From Streptomyces antioxidans (GTDB lineage: Bacteria; Actinomycetota; Actinomycetes; Streptomycetales; Streptomycetaceae): a DNA stretch of 64,000 bases. This document shows positions 26,477 to 34,344 of the stretch, piece by piece (position 1 is the first letter of the stretch; every line of letters starts with the position of its first letter). A model generated the notes under the pieces. That model worked only from the letters and a program-made list of their open reading frames with translations, did not search any database and was not told the origin of the DNA. Location: the NCBI RefSeq assembly GCF_000968685.2, contig NZ_LAKD02000043.1:62001-126000 (forward strand), written 5' to 3'. The position numbers and the translations under genes were made by a program.

Positions 26477-27163
26477 TTGGCATTGCCTTTACTATCAGAT
26501 TCGGCTCGGCCAACCCCCCACGAGCTTGGACACGAGCAGACCGAGTACACGGATCTATTGCGCCAGTTCGATCAGCCAGGGGCGTGTGTCGTCTGTCTCG
26601 ACCCGTCGCTCACCGTCCAGCAGGCGAACCGGGAATTCTTCCGGCAGTTCGACGACGCTTCCGCGGACGTATGCGGCCGTGACTTCTGTGACCTTGTCCA
26701 CCCCAGCGTCCAGCAGGCGCTGAAGCGGCAGTTCACCCGGCTCCTCGACGGCTCCCGCCACCGGTTCACCACCCATGTGGTGGCCATCGGGGCCGAGGGG
26801 GCCGCCTTCACCAGCGGGCTCACCGCCGTGGCGGTGCGTGAGGGCACCGCCCATGTGGCCTCGATCCTCGTGGTGATGCGTCCCACGGCGGGTGGCGAGG
26901 AGGTGGAGATGGTCACCAACCGTAAGAAGCTCCTCACCGAGACCGAGGCGCGCATCCTTGAGGGCATCGCGGCCGGGCTCTCCACCATCCCCCTGGCCTC
27001 CCGGCTCTACCTCAGCCGGCAGGGCGTCGAGTACCACGTGACGCGGCTGCTGCGGAAGCTGCGGGTGCCCAACCGGGCGGCCCTGGTCTCCCGCGCCTAC
27101 TCCATCGGCGTACTCAACGTCGGCTGCTGGCCGCCGAAGGTCGTCGACGACTTCATCAAATGA
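26477..27163 (+). CDS. PAS-LuxR regulator (PimM/NysRIV/AmphRIV type)
   Basis: This 228-residue protein has an N-terminal PAS fold (about 30-130, opening QPGACVVCLDPSLTVQQANR) and a C-terminal LuxR helix-turn-helix. The latter carries the polyene-specific text LLTETEARILEGIAAGLST, then ASRLYLSRQGVEYHVTRLL and LRVPNRAALVSRAYSIGVL. PimM and relatives directly activate polyene macrolide genes. The TTG at 26477 is chosen because it follows AAGGGA and the frame is closed just upstream; a later TTG at 26558 would cut into the PAS domain. Codon 5 is then TTA (26489-26491), implying bldA control. It ends the four-gene regulatory cassette; no PKS gene is within reach. Confidence 0.88.
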   Translation: MALPLLSDSARPTPHELGHEQTEYTDLLRQFDQPGACVVCLDPSLTVQQANREFFRQFDDASADVCGRDFCDLVHPSVQQALKRQFTRLLDGSRHRFTTHVVAIGAEGAAFTSGLTAVAVREGTAHVASILVVMRPTAGGEEVEMVTNRKKLLTETEARILEGIAAGLSTIPLASRLYLSRQGVEYHVTRLLRKLRVPNRAALVSRAYSIGVLNVGCWPPKVVDDFIK

Positions 27164-27184
27164 CCCCCGCCCGGCGGAGGTCAC

Positions 27185-27235
27185 GAACGCGCCACGGCCG
27201 GCCCGGATCCGATCCGGGCCGGCCGTGGCGCGTTC
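27185..27235. terminator. Very strong bidirectional hairpin terminator
   Basis: Arms 27185-27208 and 27212-27235 are exact 24-bp reverse complements around a 3-nt loop. It insulates the PAS-LuxR gene from the convergent PucR gene. Confidence 0.9.
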
Positions 27236-27241
27236 GCCGTC

Positions 27242-28927
27242 TCAGGACGGGGCCGGGCCCCGGGACAGCCGCAGCAGCCGGAAGGCGGTGAGCGCCACAT
27301 GGAGCTGGGTGCGCTGCTCACCCGACTCCAGATCGCAGCCCAGCACCCGCTCCACCGAGTGCAGCCGCTGGTAGAACGCCTGCCGGGACAGATTCGCGCG
27401 CCTGGCCGCCACCGTCTTGTTGCCCGCCGCGTCCAGGAAGGTGTGGAGTACCGGCAGCAGATCGGTGCCGTGCCGCTCGTCGTAGTCCACCAGCCGCCCC
27501 AACTGCCGCTCCACGAACTCCTGGAGCCGCACATCGCCGCGCAGCGCGTACAGCAACTGCCGCAGCCCGATGTCGGACAGCTCGTGGAACGCCTTGTCCG
27601 GCGTTCCCGGAACGGCGGCGTCCGCGACCCGCGCCGCCTGCTGGAACGACCGGGCGGTCTGCGAGAGATCCGACACCTCCGAGCCGACGCTGATCACGGC
27701 GTCCGGCCGGGACTCCCGCACCGACCGGCTCAGCCGCTCCACCAGCGGCCGCCACGGCGCGGCGGCGGGCAGGGCCAGCAGCACCCCTATGTGGTCACCG
27801 GGCACCGCCCCGACCAGCACGGCGGCCCCGGCCGCCCCCAGCTCGTCCGTCAGCCGGTCCTCCAGCTCGGTCGTCTCCCCGGCGCCCGGCCCGGGGCTGA
27901 CCAGCACCACCATCAGCCGGCGGCCCGCCACCGGCACGCCCAGCGCCTCGGCCCTGGCCCGGGCCTCGCCCCTGGAGCGGCAGCGCTGCTCCACCAGGTC
28001 GAGCAGCAGCGTGCGCTGGGCCCGCCGCTCCCAGCGGGTGTGATGGGTGAGCCGGGCGATGGTCAGGGCCGTGGCGGTGCGCTCCAGGACCATCGCGTCC
28101 TCGGGGCCGACCGCCGGGTCCCGGGTCCCGTCCGGGAGCATCAGCAGCCGCCCCCACCGCTCGCCGCGGTACTCCACCGCGGTCACCAGCCAGTCCTCCG
28201 GGCCGCTCAGCCCGGTCCGGTCGGGCGAGGGCGTGGCGCGCGAGCGCCGCTCCCAGCCGGTCAGCGCCCCCTCCACCCCGTGCCCCGGTGACCCGCAGAT
28301 GACGGCCTGGTGCACCAGGTTCTCCAGCACCACGGGGTGCCCGCTCATCTCGGCCGCCATGTCCACCACCTCCTCGGGCCCGGCGCCGCGCAGGGTCAGC
28401 GCGGTGAAGGTGTCATGGACGTCCTGGGCCCGGCGCAGGCTCTCCACCTGACTGCCGACGATCAGCGAGTGGAGCACCTGGGTGACCTCCACGAAGTTCA
28501 CCGTCCGCGAGAGCAGGACGAGCGGGAAGTCCCGCGCCAGACAGGCCCGTACCAGCTCAGAGGGCGGCCGGTGGTAGCGCCGCACCAGCTCGATGACCAG
28601 CCCGGCGGCGCCGATGTCCGCGAGCTCGTCGACATACCGGCGGACCAGCGCCGGATCCTCGGGCAGCGGCATCCCGGTGGTCAGCACCAGCTCCCCGCCC
28701 TTGAGGAAGGACGCCGGGTCAAGCAGCTCGGTGATGTGGACCCAGCGGACCGGCCGGGCCAGCTGCCCATGGCCGGACACCACCTCCGGCGCCCCGGCCG
28801 CCAGCACCGGGAGCCGCAGCACCTCGGCGAGGCTGAGCGGTGGACGTCCCGGGATGCGCGGGGGCTCGAAGGGGCGGGTCAGCCGCCGTCCGGCAGCGTC
28901 GTACGCGGTGCCGCCGAAGCCGTTCAT
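27242..28927 (-). CDS. PucR family transcriptional regulator, likely of gabTD
   Basis: This 561-residue protein starts with a PucR-type ligand domain (about 30-150, LSLAEVLRLPVLAAGAPEVV, then GGELVLTTGMPL). A GGDEF-like CdaR middle follows, and a C-terminal PucR helix-turn-helix (about 500-555, LLPVLHTFLDAAGNKTVAAR, RANLSRQAFYQRLHSVERVL). It is divergent from gabT-gabD. In Corynebacterium glutamicum a PucR-type regulator, GabR, activates the gabTDP genes in response to GABA, so the same role is inferred. The ATG at 28927 is chosen; 12 codons of upstream open frame lack a ribosome site. The gap to gabT holds two TTGACAGA copies. Confidence 0.88.
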   Translation of the reverse strand: MNGFGGTAYDAAGRRLTRPFEPPRIPGRPPLSLAEVLRLPVLAAGAPEVVSGHGQLARPVRWVHITELLDPASFLKGGELVLTTGMPLPEDPALVRRYVDELADIGAAGLVIELVRRYHRPPSELVRACLARDFPLVLLSRTVNFVEVTQVLHSLIVGSQVESLRRAQDVHDTFTALTLRGAGPEEVVDMAAEMSGHPVVLENLVHQAVICGSPGHGVEGALTGWERRSRATPSPDRTGLSGPEDWLVTAVEYRGERWGRLLMLPDGTRDPAVGPEDAMVLERTATALTIARLTHHTRWERRAQRTLLLDLVEQRCRSRGEARARAEALGVPVAGRRLMVVLVSPGPGAGETTELEDRLTDELGAAGAAVLVGAVPGDHIGVLLALPAAAPWRPLVERLSRSVRESRPDAVISVGSEVSDLSQTARSFQQAARVADAAVPGTPDKAFHELSDIGLRQLLYALRGDVRLQEFVERQLGRLVDYDERHGTDLLPVLHTFLDAAGNKTVAARRANLSRQAFYQRLHSVERVLGCDLESGEQRTQLHVALTAFRLLRLSRGPAPS

Positions 28928-28983
28928 GCCGCTCACTCTGACAAGCCCGCACGCCGAGCGCAACCACGATCCCGGCCGACCTC

Positions 28984-29016
28984 TTGACAGAACCTGCCCC
29001 CGGACTCGTTGACAGA
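28984..29016. promoter_or_regulatory. Two TTGACAGA direct repeats between PucR gene and gabT
   Basis: TTGACAGA occurs at 28984-28991 and 29009-29016, 25 bp apart, in the 202-bp divergent gap. Each contains a consensus -35 (TTGACA), but no good -10 follows at normal spacing. They may instead be regulator half-sites. An inverted GATCAC/GTGATC pair follows (29028-29033, 29048-29053). Confidence 0.45.
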
Positions 29017-29129
29017 TCGTCCATAGCGATCACCACCGCGCGACACAGTGATCATTGTCCTGACCGGGTCCGCCCCCTCACCCTCGAAGTGTCCGAGCGC
29101 ATCGCCGAACCGTGGGTGTGGGAGAGAAC

Positions 29130-30389
29130 ATGACCAATCTGTCGCCGCAGCTCCGTCAAGCCACTCCGGTGGTCGCCGTCCGGGGAGAGGGCGCCTACAT
29201 CGACGGCGAGGACGGGCGGCGATACCTCGACTTCACCGCGGGCATCGGCGTCACCAGCACCGGGCACTGCCACCCGCGGGTCGTCGCCGCCGCCCAGGAG
29301 CAGGTGGGCACCCTCATCCACGGCCAGTACACGACCGTGATGCACCCGCCGCTGCGGCGGCTGGTGGAGAAGCTGGGCGAGGTGCTTCCCACGGGCCTCG
29401 ACAGTCTGTTCTTCAGCAACTCGGGCAGCGAGGCCGTGGAGTCGGCCCTGCGCCTGGCCCGTCAGGCCACCGGCCGGCCCAACGTCCTGGTCTGCCACGG
29501 CGGATTCCACGGCCGCACCGTGGCCGCCGCCTCCATGACCACCTCGGGAACCCGCTTCCGGTCCGGCTTCTCGCCCCTGATGAGCGGTGTCGTGGTGACC
29601 CCGTTCCCCACGGCCTACCGGTACGGCTGGGACGAGGAGACCGCGACCCGGTTCGCCCTGCGGGAGCTGGACTACGTCCTGCAGACCATCTCCCCGCCCG
29701 ACGACACCGCCGCGATCATCGTCGAACCGGTGCTCGGCGAGGGCGGCTACGTACCCGCCACCGAGGGCTTCCTCCAGGGCCTGCGGGAGCGGGCCGACCG
29801 CCATGGCTTCCTGCTGATCCTGGACGAGGTGCAGACCGGGGTGGGCCGCACCGGACGGTTCTGGGGCCATGACCACTTCGGCGTCCGTCCCGACATCCTG
29901 GTCACCGCCAAGGGGCTGGCCAGCGGCTTCCCGCTGTCCGGCATCGCCGCCTCCGAGGAGCTGATGAGCAAGGCATGGCCCGGCTCCCAGGGCGGCACCT
30001 ACGGCGCCAACGCCGTGGCCTGCGCGGCGGCCGCCGCCACCCTCGACGTGGTCCGCGAGGAGAACCTGGTGGCCAACGCCGAGGCCATGGGGGCGCGGCT
30101 GCGCAGCGGTCTGGAGGACGTGGCCGCCAAGACCCCCGCCATCGGCGATGTGCGCGGCCTCGGCCTCATGCTGGCCAGCGAGTTCGTCACCGCTGACGGC
30201 GAGCCCGACCCGGCGACCGCGGCCCGGGTGCAGCGCGCCGCCGTGGACGAAGGGCTGTTGCTGCTCCTGTGCGGCGCCTGGAACCATGTGGTCCGGATGA
30301 TCCCCGCGCTCGTCGTCGACGAAGCGGCGATCGACGAGGGTCTGCGCGCCTGGTCCGCCGCCGTCAGCACCGGAACGGCGGACTCCTGA
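29130..30389 (+). CDS. gabT: Class III aminotransferase, probable 4-aminobutyrate aminotransferase
   Basis: This 419-residue class III PLP aminotransferase has the FSNSGSEAVESALRLAR cofactor region, ILDEVQTGVGRTGRF, and the PLP lysine in LVTAKGLASGFPLSG. It is followed by a succinate-semialdehyde dehydrogenase gene and preceded by a PucR regulator. The likely job is GABA plus 2-oxoglutarate to succinate semialdehyde plus glutamate. Related substrates such as 5-aminovalerate cannot be excluded. The ATG at 29130 is close behind GGGAGAG; a GTG at 29112 would add 6 residues. It lies 91 bp before gabD. Confidence 0.85.
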   Translation: MTNLSPQLRQATPVVAVRGEGAYIDGEDGRRYLDFTAGIGVTSTGHCHPRVVAAAQEQVGTLIHGQYTTVMHPPLRRLVEKLGEVLPTGLDSLFFSNSGSEAVESALRLARQATGRPNVLVCHGGFHGRTVAAASMTTSGTRFRSGFSPLMSGVVVTPFPTAYRYGWDEETATRFALRELDYVLQTISPPDDTAAIIVEPVLGEGGYVPATEGFLQGLRERADRHGFLLILDEVQTGVGRTGRFWGHDHFGVRPDILVTAKGLASGFPLSGIAASEELMSKAWPGSQGGTYGANAVACAAAAATLDVVREENLVANAEAMGARLRSGLEDVAAKTPAIGDVRGLGLMLASEFVTADGEPDPATAARVQRAAVDEGLLLLLCGAWNHVVRMIPALVVDEAAIDEGLRAWSAAVSTGTADS

Positions 30390-30480
30390 CGCGCACCGCA
30401 CATCCGCCCGTACGGGAGTCCGATCCGCCCGCCGGTCCGAACCCCTCGGACCGGCGGCGGTCACGAAGGAGATCGCCCCT

Positions 30481-31953
30481 ATGTCCACCCCCTCGTACCC
30501 CCCGGCCGCCGACGTCCTCGCCGCAGTGCCCAAGCAGCTCTACATCGCCGGGTCGTGGACCGACGCGGCGGGCGGCCGGACCATGCCGGTCGACGACCCG
30601 GCCACCGGTGAGGTGCTGTGTGACGTCGCCGACGCCGCGCCCGCCGACGGGCAGCGCGCCCTGGCCGCGGCCGAGGAGGCCCAGGAGAAGTGGGCGGCCA
30701 CCGCGCCCCGCGCGCGCAGCGAGATCCTGCGCCGCGCCTATGAGCTGATCATGGAGCGGGCCGACGCGCTCGCCGCGCTGATGACGGCCGAGATGGGCAA
30801 GCCCCTGGCCGAGGCGCGCGGGGAGGCGGCCTACGCCGCGGAGTTCTTCCGCTGGTTCTCCGAGGAGGCCGTACGCGTCGAGGGCGGGTTCTCCACGCTT
30901 CCGGACGGCAAGAACCGCATGCTGCTGATGCGCCGCCCGGTCGGCCCCTGTCTGCTCATCACGCCGTGGAACTTCCCGCTGGCCATGGGCACCCGCAAGA
31001 TCGGCCCGGCGATCGCCGCGGGCTGCACCATGGTGCTCAAGCCCGCCCCGCAGACCCCGCTGTCCAGCCTGGCGCTCGCCGGGATCCTGGCGGAGGCGGG
31101 GCTTCCGGCCGGGGTGCTCAACGTGGTCACCACCTCGCGCGCCGGAGAGGTCGTGGAGCCGCTGCTGACCGGCGGGCACGTCCGCAAGCTCTCCTTCACC
31201 GGCTCCACCCAGGTCGGCCGCACCCTGCTGGCCCAGAGCGCGCCCGCGGTGGTCCGCACCTCCATGGAGCTGGGCGGCAACGCCCCCTTCATCGTCTTCG
31301 AGGACGCCGACCTCGACGTCGCCGTCGAGGGCGCCATGACCGCCAAGATGCGCAACATGGGCGAGGCGTGCACGGCGGCCAACCGGTTCTTCGTCCACTC
31401 CTCGGTGGCGGCCGAGTTCGCCGAGCGGCTGGCCCGCCGCATGGGCGCGCTGGAGGTCGGCCCCGGCAGCCACCCCGGCGTCCAGGTGGGGCCGCTCATC
31501 GACCGGGCGGGCCGTACCAAGGTCGAGGAGCTGGTCGCGGACGCCGTGGCACGCGGCGCCGAGGTCCTGGTCGGCGGCAGCACCCCCGAGGGCCCCGGCT
31601 GCTTCTACCCGCCGACCGTGCTCACCGGGGTCTCCCCGGCCAGCAGGCTGATGGAGACCGAGATCTTCGGACCGGTGGCCGCCGTGCTCACCTTCGAGGA
31701 CGAGGACGAGGTCGTCGCCACCGCCAACAGCACCGAATGGGGCCTGGTGGGCTATCTGTTCACCCGGGACCTCAACCGCTCGCTGCGGGTGAGCGAGCGG
31801 CTCGAGGTCGGCATGGTGGGCCTCAACACCGGACTGGTCTCCAACCCCGCCGCCCCCTTCGGCGGCGTCAAACAGTCCGGGCTCGGACGCGAGGGCGGCC
31901 GCGTCGGCATCGACGAGTTCCTGGAGTACAAGTACGTCGCGGTGCCGGTCTGA
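30481..31953 (+). CDS. gabD: NAD(P)-dependent succinate-semialdehyde dehydrogenase
   Basis: This 490-residue aldehyde dehydrogenase matches the GabD subgroup: LLITPWNFPLAMGTRKIGPA, TGSTQVGRTLL, the catalytic Glu in SMELGGNAPF, and the catalytic Cys in NMGEACTAANRF. The C-terminal APFGGVKQSGLGREGG is the usual GabD ending. It oxidises succinate semialdehyde to succinate for the TCA cycle. The ATG has AAGGAG about 9 nt upstream. It sits downstream of gabT in the same direction and ends before a hairpin at 31966-32005. Confidence 0.92.
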   Translation: MSTPSYPPAADVLAAVPKQLYIAGSWTDAAGGRTMPVDDPATGEVLCDVADAAPADGQRALAAAEEAQEKWAATAPRARSEILRRAYELIMERADALAALMTAEMGKPLAEARGEAAYAAEFFRWFSEEAVRVEGGFSTLPDGKNRMLLMRRPVGPCLLITPWNFPLAMGTRKIGPAIAAGCTMVLKPAPQTPLSSLALAGILAEAGLPAGVLNVVTTSRAGEVVEPLLTGGHVRKLSFTGSTQVGRTLLAQSAPAVVRTSMELGGNAPFIVFEDADLDVAVEGAMTAKMRNMGEACTAANRFFVHSSVAAEFAERLARRMGALEVGPGSHPGVQVGPLIDRAGRTKVEELVADAVARGAEVLVGGSTPEGPGCFYPPTVLTGVSPASRLMETEIFGPVAAVLTFEDEDEVVATANSTEWGLVGYLFTRDLNRSLRVSERLEVGMVGLNTGLVSNPAAPFGGVKQSGLGREGGRVGIDEFLEYKYVAVPV

Positions 31954-31965
31954 CCCCTGCCACAC

Positions 31966-32005
31966 CGCCCGGGCGCCCGCCGGAACCGCCGGGGGCGCCC
32001 GGGCG
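31966..32005. terminator. Hairpin terminator after gabD
   Basis: Arms CGCCCGGGCGCCC (31966-31978) and its exact complement (31993-32005) flank a 14-nt loop, 13 bp after the gabD stop. Confidence 0.75.
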
Positions 32006-32053
32006 TTGCCCTCATGACGCGTTGCCTCCAGACGCGCGGTGTGAGGAGCGGAC

Positions 32054-33361
32054 ATGGGCGAGTTGGTGCCCGGCGGGAACCAGGCGCTGCCCGACGGCGC
32101 GCTGACCGTCCGGGTGCCGGGCCCGTTCGACCTGTCCGCGCTGATCACCGGCGAGGGCGGAAAGGTCGCGGGCGACGGCGACTTCGTCTTCTTCAACCAG
32201 CCCACCGCGCCCGGCGCCCGGCTGGACGGCGACACCGTCACCCTCCGGCCACGGGAGCTGCGGCCCGGCGCCGCCCGGGTCACCCTCGTCATCAGCCCCG
32301 CCGACCCGGGCACCCCGCTGGGGCGGCTCCCGGCGCCCGTGCTGAGCGTCCTGGACGAGCGGGGCTCGCCGCTGGCCCGGTTCGCCCCGCCGCGCCCCTC
32401 GCGGGAGACGGTGCTGCTGCTCGCCGAGATCTACCGCCGTGGCGGCGGCTGGAAGGTGCGGGCGATCGGCCAGGGGTACGCCGACGGACTGGCCGGTGTG
32501 GCCCGGGACTTCGGTGTCGACGTCGCCGACCAGGGAACCCCCGCCGCGCCGGGGTCCGCCGCCCCCGCGTCCGCCGACGGCGCCTCGCGGCAGGCCCTCG
32601 ACGTGGTGAACGCGGCGCGGGGCCGGGCCGGGGCCCCGTCCGTGGCGCTGGACGGACGGCTGACCGCGGCGGCCGAGGCGCATGCCCGGGCCATGGCCGC
32701 CCATGGCGCGCTGGCGCTGGAGAGCCCGGACGGGACCTCGCTCTTCCACCGGATCGCCGCGCACGGCTACCGCCCGCTGACCATCGCCGAGCACATCGTC
32801 TCCGGGCCGCGCACCCCACGGGAGTTCGTGGACTACTGCCTCGAAGGCGCGGAGCGCCGGGGCCCGTTCCACGACCCGGCCGTCGTCCACCTGGGGATCG
32901 GCCGGGCCGACGGCCCCACCACCGGGGACGTCTACTGGACGGCGGTATGGGCCCGGCCGTTCACCCCTGACGGGCTGCTGCGGCTGGCCTCCGAGGTCAT
33001 CGCCCTCACCAACACCCACCGCGCCGCCGCCCGGCTCGCGCCCCTCGCCCCGGACCCGCGGCTGACGGCGGCGGCGCAGGCGCACAGCGATGACATGGTG
33101 GCCCGCGACTTCTACTCCCACACCGGCCCCGAAGGGCATCAGCCCTGGGACCGGGCCCGGGCCGCCGGGGCCACCCACCGCGGCATCGGCGAGAACATCG
33201 CCTGCGGCCAGCGCTCCCCGGAGGAGGTGGTGCGCGGCTGGATGGACAGCCCGGGCCACCGCGCCAACATCCTCAAGCCCGACTTCACCCATATCGGCGT
33301 CGGCCATGCCACCGGCAGCCGCGCGGGCACGTACTGGACCCAGGTCTTCGGCGCCGCCTGA
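32054..33361 (+). CDS. TerD-like domain fused to two CAP (SCP/PR1) domains
   Basis: This 435-residue protein has three parts. Residues about 1-165 are TerD-like (LVPGGNQALPDGALTVRVPG, FVFFNQPTAPGARL, LAEIYRRGGGWKVRAIGQGY). An Ala/Pro linker and a first CAP domain (about 178-310) follow. The second CAP domain (about 315-433) is well conserved, with HSDDMVARDFYSHTGPEGHQ, NIACGQRSPEEVV, GWMDSPGHRANIL and HIGVGHA. No signal peptide is present, odd for CAP domains, which are usually exported, but normal for TerD proteins. The first CAP copy has diverged. TerD domains bind calcium. The combined role is unknown. The ATG has GAGGAG upstream. Confidence 0.88.
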   Translation: MGELVPGGNQALPDGALTVRVPGPFDLSALITGEGGKVAGDGDFVFFNQPTAPGARLDGDTVTLRPRELRPGAARVTLVISPADPGTPLGRLPAPVLSVLDERGSPLARFAPPRPSRETVLLLAEIYRRGGGWKVRAIGQGYADGLAGVARDFGVDVADQGTPAAPGSAAPASADGASRQALDVVNAARGRAGAPSVALDGRLTAAAEAHARAMAAHGALALESPDGTSLFHRIAAHGYRPLTIAEHIVSGPRTPREFVDYCLEGAERRGPFHDPAVVHLGIGRADGPTTGDVYWTAVWARPFTPDGLLRLASEVIALTNTHRAAARLAPLAPDPRLTAAAQAHSDDMVARDFYSHTGPEGHQPWDRARAAGATHRGIGENIACGQRSPEEVVRGWMDSPGHRANILKPDFTHIGVGHATGSRAGTYWTQVFGAA

Positions 33362-33396
33362 CCACGCCCGCACCCCATCCCGCGCCGGCCGTGGCG

Positions 33397-34140
33397 TCAG
33401 GTGCGCGACTCCAGAACGCGCCGGGTGGCGCTCCCGTACACCCCGTTCGCGTCGCCCCGGATCCCGTACCACACCTGGAACCGGGAGACGGCCTGGGCCA
33501 GTGTCTGGTCGTACTCGCCGTTGACCCGCCCGTCCTGATACACGTTCGGGATCCGCAGCAGCCGCTTCTGGAGCTCGGTGACCTCCGGGCCGGTGCTTCC
33601 GAGGGTCAGCACATCACCCGGGTCGCCCGGCGGTGGCAATGGGTCCTCCGGGCCCTGCGAGGCGGGGGCGCTCGGCGTTCCCGGCGCGCCGGGGTCCGCG
33701 GGCGCGGTGGACGCGGTCGGGGTGGCCGACGCGCCGCCCTCGGCCGCGCCGGACGCCGCGTCCCGGTCCACCATCACCACCAGCGAGAGGGCGACCCCCG
33801 CGCCGAGCCCGGCCAGCACCAGCAGGGCGGCGCTGGGACGGCGCCGCCCGGCCGGGGAGGTCCGCGCGGGCGGCTGCCGAGGCGCGGGCGGTGCCTCCCG
33901 CGGGGGCCAGGCGTCGGCGGCGGAGGGGGCGCCCGGCATCTCCTGGGTGTCGTCATCCGCCGTGGACGGCGCTTCGGGCGGCAGCTCGGTGCCCGGCGGC
34001 CGGAAGAGGGCCAGCTCCTCCATCCACTCCTCGACCGGTCCCGCCGGGACATCGCCGTGCTCCGGAGCCGAGGGGAAGACGGCGGTCGGCTCGATCACCT
34101 GACGCCCGGCCGACCGGTCCGGATCGGGTTCGGCTGCCAT
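33397..34140 (-). CDS. Membrane-anchored peptidoglycan-binding protein
   Basis: This 247-residue protein has an acidic cytoplasmic N-terminus (about 1-95) with a Trp/Glu patch VEEWMEELALFRPPGTELPP. One membrane span follows (about 103-124, AALLVLAGLGAGVALSLVVM), then a Pro/Ala/Thr-rich extracytoplasmic linker. The C-terminal PG_binding_1 domain (about 178-247, LTLGSTGPEVTELQKRLL, YDQTLAQAVSRFQ, NGVYGSATRRVLE) binds peptidoglycan. It probably links cytoplasmic events to the wall. Start ATG follows AAGGAGGTC. A 17-bp direct repeat upstream is a possible operator. It is convergent with the TerD-CAP gene. Confidence 0.88.
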   Translation of the reverse strand: MAAEPDPDRSAGRQVIEPTAVFPSAPEHGDVPAGPVEEWMEELALFRPPGTELPPEAPSTADDDTQEMPGAPSAADAWPPREAPPAPRQPPARTSPAGRRRPSAALLVLAGLGAGVALSLVVMVDRDAASGAAEGGASATPTASTAPADPGAPGTPSAPASQGPEDPLPPPGDPGDVLTLGSTGPEVTELQKRLLRIPNVYQDGRVNGEYDQTLAQAVSRFQVWYGIRGDANGVYGSATRRVLESRT

Positions 34141-34158
34141 ACAGACCTCCTTGTGCGT

Positions 34159-34198
34159 CCCACACCGTCACGCGGGGATGCCCCACACCGTCACGCGG
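34159..34198. promoter_or_regulatory. 17-bp direct repeat, 23 bp period
   Basis: CCCACACCGTCACGCGG occurs exactly at 34159-34175 and 34182-34198, just upstream of the membrane peptidoglycan-binding gene and about 150 bp before the flavin oxidoreductase start. The second copy contains an inverted CACCG/CGGTG. It is probably a tandem regulator site. Confidence 0.55.
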
Positions 34199-34344
34199 TG
34201 ATACGGACGCGGGCGCGGGAAGACTCAAGCCGATCGGGATGGGGAGGCCCCGGGCCCCCGCGGTGCCGGTGTGGCGTGGTGCCGCGGGGTAACCCGTCCT
34301 GAGAGGGTGCCCATGGCCTCGGGGACGTCGAAGGGAGCCATGAG

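Noticed and set aside
17714..27163. The LAL cassette as part of a polyketide biosynthetic cluster in this window
   Set aside because: No PKS, glycosyltransferase, P450 or thioesterase gene is present in the flanks.
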